DNA from: Anaerolineae bacterium
Lineage (GTDB): Bacteria > Chloroflexota > Anaerolineae > 4572-78 > J111
DNA length: 16,649 bases
NCBI GenBank assembly: GCA_020433835.1
Contig: JAGRBY010000094.1
Location: 1-16,649 of the forward strand
Direction: 5' to 3'
Under the pieces are notes generated by a model that made no database searches, was not told the origin of the DNA, and saw only the letters and a program-made list of their open reading frames with translations. The position numbers were made by a program, and so were the translations under genes. The first letter of the stretch is position 1; each line of letters starts with the position of its first letter. Below, piece by piece: positions 14,752 through 16,649 of this stretch.

Positions 14752-14768
14752 GGCTTCCGGGTGAAGCC
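14752..14768 (+). other. Perfect 6-bp hairpin after the radical SAM stop codon
   Basis: GGCTTC, loop CGGGT, GAAGCC. It is not followed by a T tract, so it is not a clear terminator. Its distance from the TGA at 14737-14739 (18 bases from stop to loop) falls in the range reported for bacterial SECIS elements, but the loop lacks other recognised features, and mRNA stability is the simpler role. Confidence 0.4.
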
Positions 14769-14823
14769 CAAATGATGTTATTAAAATGTAATATTCAACA
14801 GGTACTATTCGAAAGGAGAAATT

Positions 14824-15093
14824 ATGGTTCAGGCATTTGTCTTTATAGAAGCGGAACCGGGCCGCATACAGGAAATGGTTCCGGAGTTGGCCGGATTGAG
14901 GCTAGCCAGTTCGGTCATAAAAGAAGTGCATGCCGTCACCGGACGGTACGATTTAGTAGCACTGATTGAAAGCCCCGACATTCCTTCCTTAGGTGACTGA
15001 GTTACTAACGGCATCGGGAACGTCGTTGGCGTTCGACATACGGAAACGAATGTGATAGTCTGGTCCCAATCCATGTCCGAGGCAGACGAGTAG
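14824..15093 (+). pseudogene. Stand-alone Lrp/AsnC ligand-binding (RAM) domain, interrupted by in-frame TGA
   Basis: From ATG 14824 the frame reads MVQAFVFIEAEPGRIQEMVPEL, then VHAVTGRYDLVALIESPDI, then SLGD followed by TGA at 14998-15000. The same frame then continues VTNGIGNVVGVRHTETNVIVW to TAG at 15091-15093. Joined, these 89 residues are a complete Lrp/AsnC-type RAM domain without its HTH, a form that binds amino acids or similar ligands and oligomerises. The stop stands where the family normally has a hydrophobic residue (LV or WV before TN), so a single base change from Leu (TTA) or Trp (TGG) is the simplest explanation. AAAGGAGAAATT gives a good ribosome binding site. Only 58 residues would be made without read-through. 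A sequencing error is possible. Confidence 0.75.
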
Positions 15094-15141
15094 GATGGTT
15101 GAATCGCTGATCACCGGGACGCAGACATAGCGTTTTTAAGC

Positions 15142-15169
15142 AAAGGGCAGACTGAGGTTTGCCCTTTTT
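15142..15169 (+). terminator. Rho-independent terminator
   Basis: AAAGGGCA (15142-15149) pairs with TGCCCTTT (15160-15167), loop of 10 bases, and a TTTTT tail to 15169. It lies between the interrupted RAM-domain gene and the PhnD-like gene, so the latter may need its own promoter or depend on read-through. Confidence 0.75.
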
Positions 15170-15192
15170 ACTATCTGCAACGAGGATCAACG

Positions 15193-15999
15193 ATGAAACA
15201 ACTACATTCACTTAAAGCCATTTCAATTCAATCGGAAAATGCGGCCGATACCTGCCGCCAAATTATTACGTACGTTGGGGAGCAGTTGGGTCTGCCGATA
15301 GAGTTTATTAACGATATTCCCTGGCAAGAGCGGGAGTATTTGTTGGATACCCAACAGGTTCACTTGGGTTGGATTTGTGGCTTACCTTACGTTTGGAAAG
15401 CAGACCGGGAACCGTCGGCTATTGAGCTGGTAGCGGCCCCGGTAATGCAGCATCCCCGCTACCAACAGCGACCGATCTATTATTCGGATGTCATTGTCAA
15501 CCGGGAGAGCGATTATTATAGTTTTGCTGACTTACGGGGTGCTTCCTGGGCTTACAACGAGCCTCACTCCCAATCAGGATACAACATAACCCGCTACCAT
15601 CTGGCCCAGAAGGGCGAGCACCGAGGCTATTTTGGACATGTAGTTGAAGCAGGATCGCATCTGCAATCTCTGGAAATGGTGTTAGAGCAGCGCATTGCCG
15701 CAACCGCCATCGATAGTACCGTTTTTGAAATGGAATTGGAGGTTCGGCCCGAAATCATGACGAAGGTGCGGGTTATCGAAACCTTCCGGCCCAGCCCGAT
15801 GCCGCCGTGGGTCATCACCAAAAACGTGCCGTCCGCGCTGCGAGAAGCCATTCGCCAAATATTTTGCCATATGCATCGGAGCGTTGAGGGGCGACAGATT
15901 CTGGCCCAAGGACAGATCCAAAAGATGGCCCGGGTTGAGGATAAAGATTATGATCCTATTCGTGAAATGGCCCAGTTGGCGCAGCAGGTGGTCTGGTAA
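15193..15999 (+). CDS. PhnD-like substrate-binding protein lacking a signal peptide
   Basis: A 268-residue protein of the PhnD/phosphonate-binding (type II periplasmic-binding) family. Diagnostic stretches are WICGLPYVW near 72, YYSDVIVNRESDYYSFADLRGASWAYNEPHSQSGY near 96-130, and EAGSHLQSLEMVLEQRIAATAIDSTVF near 155-180. Homologs bind phosphonates, phosphite or other small anions for an ABC transporter, but here there is neither an N-terminal signal sequence (MKQLHSLKAISIQ is not hydrophobic) nor a permease or ATPase gene in the window. It may be a cytoplasmic ligand sensor or enzyme-like member of the family (inference). GAGGATCAACG supports this ATG. It follows the terminator at 15142-15169. 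Confidence 0.75.
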   Translation: MKQLHSLKAISIQSENAADTCRQIITYVGEQLGLPIEFINDIPWQEREYLLDTQQVHLGWICGLPYVWKADREPSAIELVAAPVMQHPRYQQRPIYYSDVIVNRESDYYSFADLRGASWAYNEPHSQSGYNITRYHLAQKGEHRGYFGHVVEAGSHLQSLEMVLEQRIAATAIDSTVFEMELEVRPEIMTKVRVIETFRPSPMPPWVITKNVPSALREAIRQIFCHMHRSVEGRQILAQGQIQKMARVEDKDYDPIREMAQLAQQVVW

Positions 16000-16056
16000 C
16001 GGGGCTACTAAAGAAAATATTCTCTGCCGCCGATAATAGACATACGGAGGTAAGTT

Positions 16057-16263
16057 ATGAGCATATCAAGTGTGTCCTCAGTCGGCTACGGTGGGGGACA
16101 AATGGCAAACAGCATCGCAACATCGGCCAGCCAGGTCAAGCAACTGCAAGTGCAAGACGAGATTGCAGCCTCGGTCATCCGTCAGGTTCAGGATCAGCAA
16201 AAGCAGATGGCTGAAAGTCTCGTCCAAATGATGAAACAAGGTACCGTTGATGTGTATGCCTAA
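16057..16263 (+). CDS. Small YjfB-like putative motility-associated protein
   Basis: A 68-residue protein with an excellent ribosome binding site (GGAGGT, six bases before the ATG). The body SQVKQLQVQDEIAASVIRQVQDQQKQMAESLVQMM looks like the YjfB family of small helical proteins (often annotated 'putative motility protein'), which have an N-terminal hydrophobic/Ser-rich bit, a 'Q-x-x-V-x-V-x-K-x-x-x-D' helix and a final 'LLxLL' segment. The N-terminus SISSVSSVGYGGGQ is low-complexity and unlike most members. No export signal or cysteines. It is the last gene before a strong terminator and lies 57 bases after the PhnD-like gene. Because of its size and place after a radical SAM cluster, a peptide-precursor role was considered, but nothing in it supports that directly. 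Confidence 0.5.
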   Translation: MSISSVSSVGYGGGQMANSIATSASQVKQLQVQDEIAASVIRQVQDQQKQMAESLVQMMKQGTVDVYA

Positions 16264-16293
16264 CCATCCCTAATATCCATTTTCTCTATTTCG

Positions 16294-16333
16294 GCAAAAA
16301 GCCCGTGGTTTGCGCAAACCACGGGCTTTTTGC
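16294..16333. terminator. Bidirectional intrinsic terminator, 40-bp perfect palindrome
   Basis: GCAAAAAGCCCGTGGTTTGC (16294-16313) is followed directly by its exact reverse complement to 16333. The centre is TTTGCGCAAA. With an A5 tract before and a T5 tract after, it is a textbook bidirectional terminator and closes the cluster 30 bases after the last stop codon. Confidence 0.85.
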
Positions 16334-16649
16334 TTGGTGGCCAAATCTGTAAAACATAGTGTGGATCGCTCCATGGTACGTTTTTGGAATGCCCCGCTGT
16401 TAAAATAGGAACTATCCAAAATAAACGCTCCTTTAAACGTTTTTCCAAACGAATGCGATACGGTAGCCTGATATACTGGGCCTAAATCAATCAGTTAAAC
16501 GTTTTTTGAAAGAGCCGGACGGTAGAAGGTCTCACTATAATGCGTACTAAGAAACTGTCCACAATTAACTTTTCGGTTTGGGAGATTAGAGATTGGAGAT
16601 TATTCAATCTCTAATTACCAGTCTCTAATCTCCTCATACAACAAAGTTA
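16334..16649. other. Non-coding tail of the window with an inverted low-complexity repeat
   Basis: No gene is visible. TTAAACGTTTTT occurs twice (near 16433 and 16494). TATAAT at 16536-16541 has no matching -35 box. GGAGATTAGAGA (16581-16592) is inverted as TCTCTAATCTCC (16622-16633), and inside TTAGAGATTG (16586-16595) is inverted as CAATCTCTAA (16605-16614), so two alternative hairpins can form. This GGAGATT-type filler is similar in style to the tracts at 4610 and 7979. Confidence 0.45.

Noticed and set aside
14772..14969. A 65-codon open frame overlapping the RAM-domain gene
   Set aside because: The RAM frame starting at 14824 has a proper ribosome binding site and recognisable family sequence; this one is a shadow.
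16057..16263. RiPP precursor peptide for the radical SAM enzyme
   Set aside because: No leader/core division, no Cys or repeated core, it lies two genes and a terminator away, and it fits YjfB-like proteins better.

Overview
This looks like a bacterial chromosome segment, most likely from a Chloroflexota (Anaerolineae-type) genome. The taxonomic call is an inference from three things. One is a very large regulator that fuses a BTAD/SARP-type N-terminus, a Ser/Thr kinase, an AAA ATPase and TPRs. The second is a secreted protein ending in FLPVIVR. The third is intergenic DNA full of GC-rich hairpin repeats and CCCTA/GGAGATT low-complexity hairpins. No rRNA, tRNA, transposase or CRISPR array was seen.

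Region 1 (1 to about 4.6 kb) is AT-rich by eye and reads on the + strand. It holds the tail of an unidentified gene followed by a clear terminator, then a NarL-type response regulator cut in two by an in-frame TAA. After that comes an envelope-flavoured run: a Cys-rich double-psi-beta-barrel protein, a Tat-exported protein, a MauE/DoxX-like membrane redox protein, and a lipoprotein with two similar beta-sandwich-like repeats. The run ends in a hairpin and a 22-23 bp tandem repeat array with palindromic cores.

Region 2 (4.66-8.0 kb) is more GC-rich and encodes two divergently transcribed exported proteins. On the - strand is a beta-helix/FN3 protein and on the + strand a six-bladed-propeller-like protein. 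A structured three-way-junction repeat lies in the leader of the first.

Region 3 (8.0-12.6 kb) is one giant - strand regulator gene interrupted by an in-frame TGA at 8778-8780, so that the last part of its TPR region forms a separate open frame.

Region 4 (13.1-16.3 kb) is a + strand cluster: a TusA-like sulfur carrier, a DsrE-like protein with a CGAC motif, a radical SAM enzyme, a stand-alone Lrp/AsnC ligand-binding domain (interrupted by an in-frame TGA), a PhnD-like substrate-binding protein without a signal peptide, and a small YjfB-like protein ending at a 40-bp perfect palindromic terminator. The first three suggest a sulfur-relay/radical-SAM module; its product is not known to me.

The most notable observations are the radical SAM/sulfur-relay cluster, three genes each broken by a single in-frame stop, the palindromic tandem array at the composition boundary, and several cruciform-type intergenic repeats.
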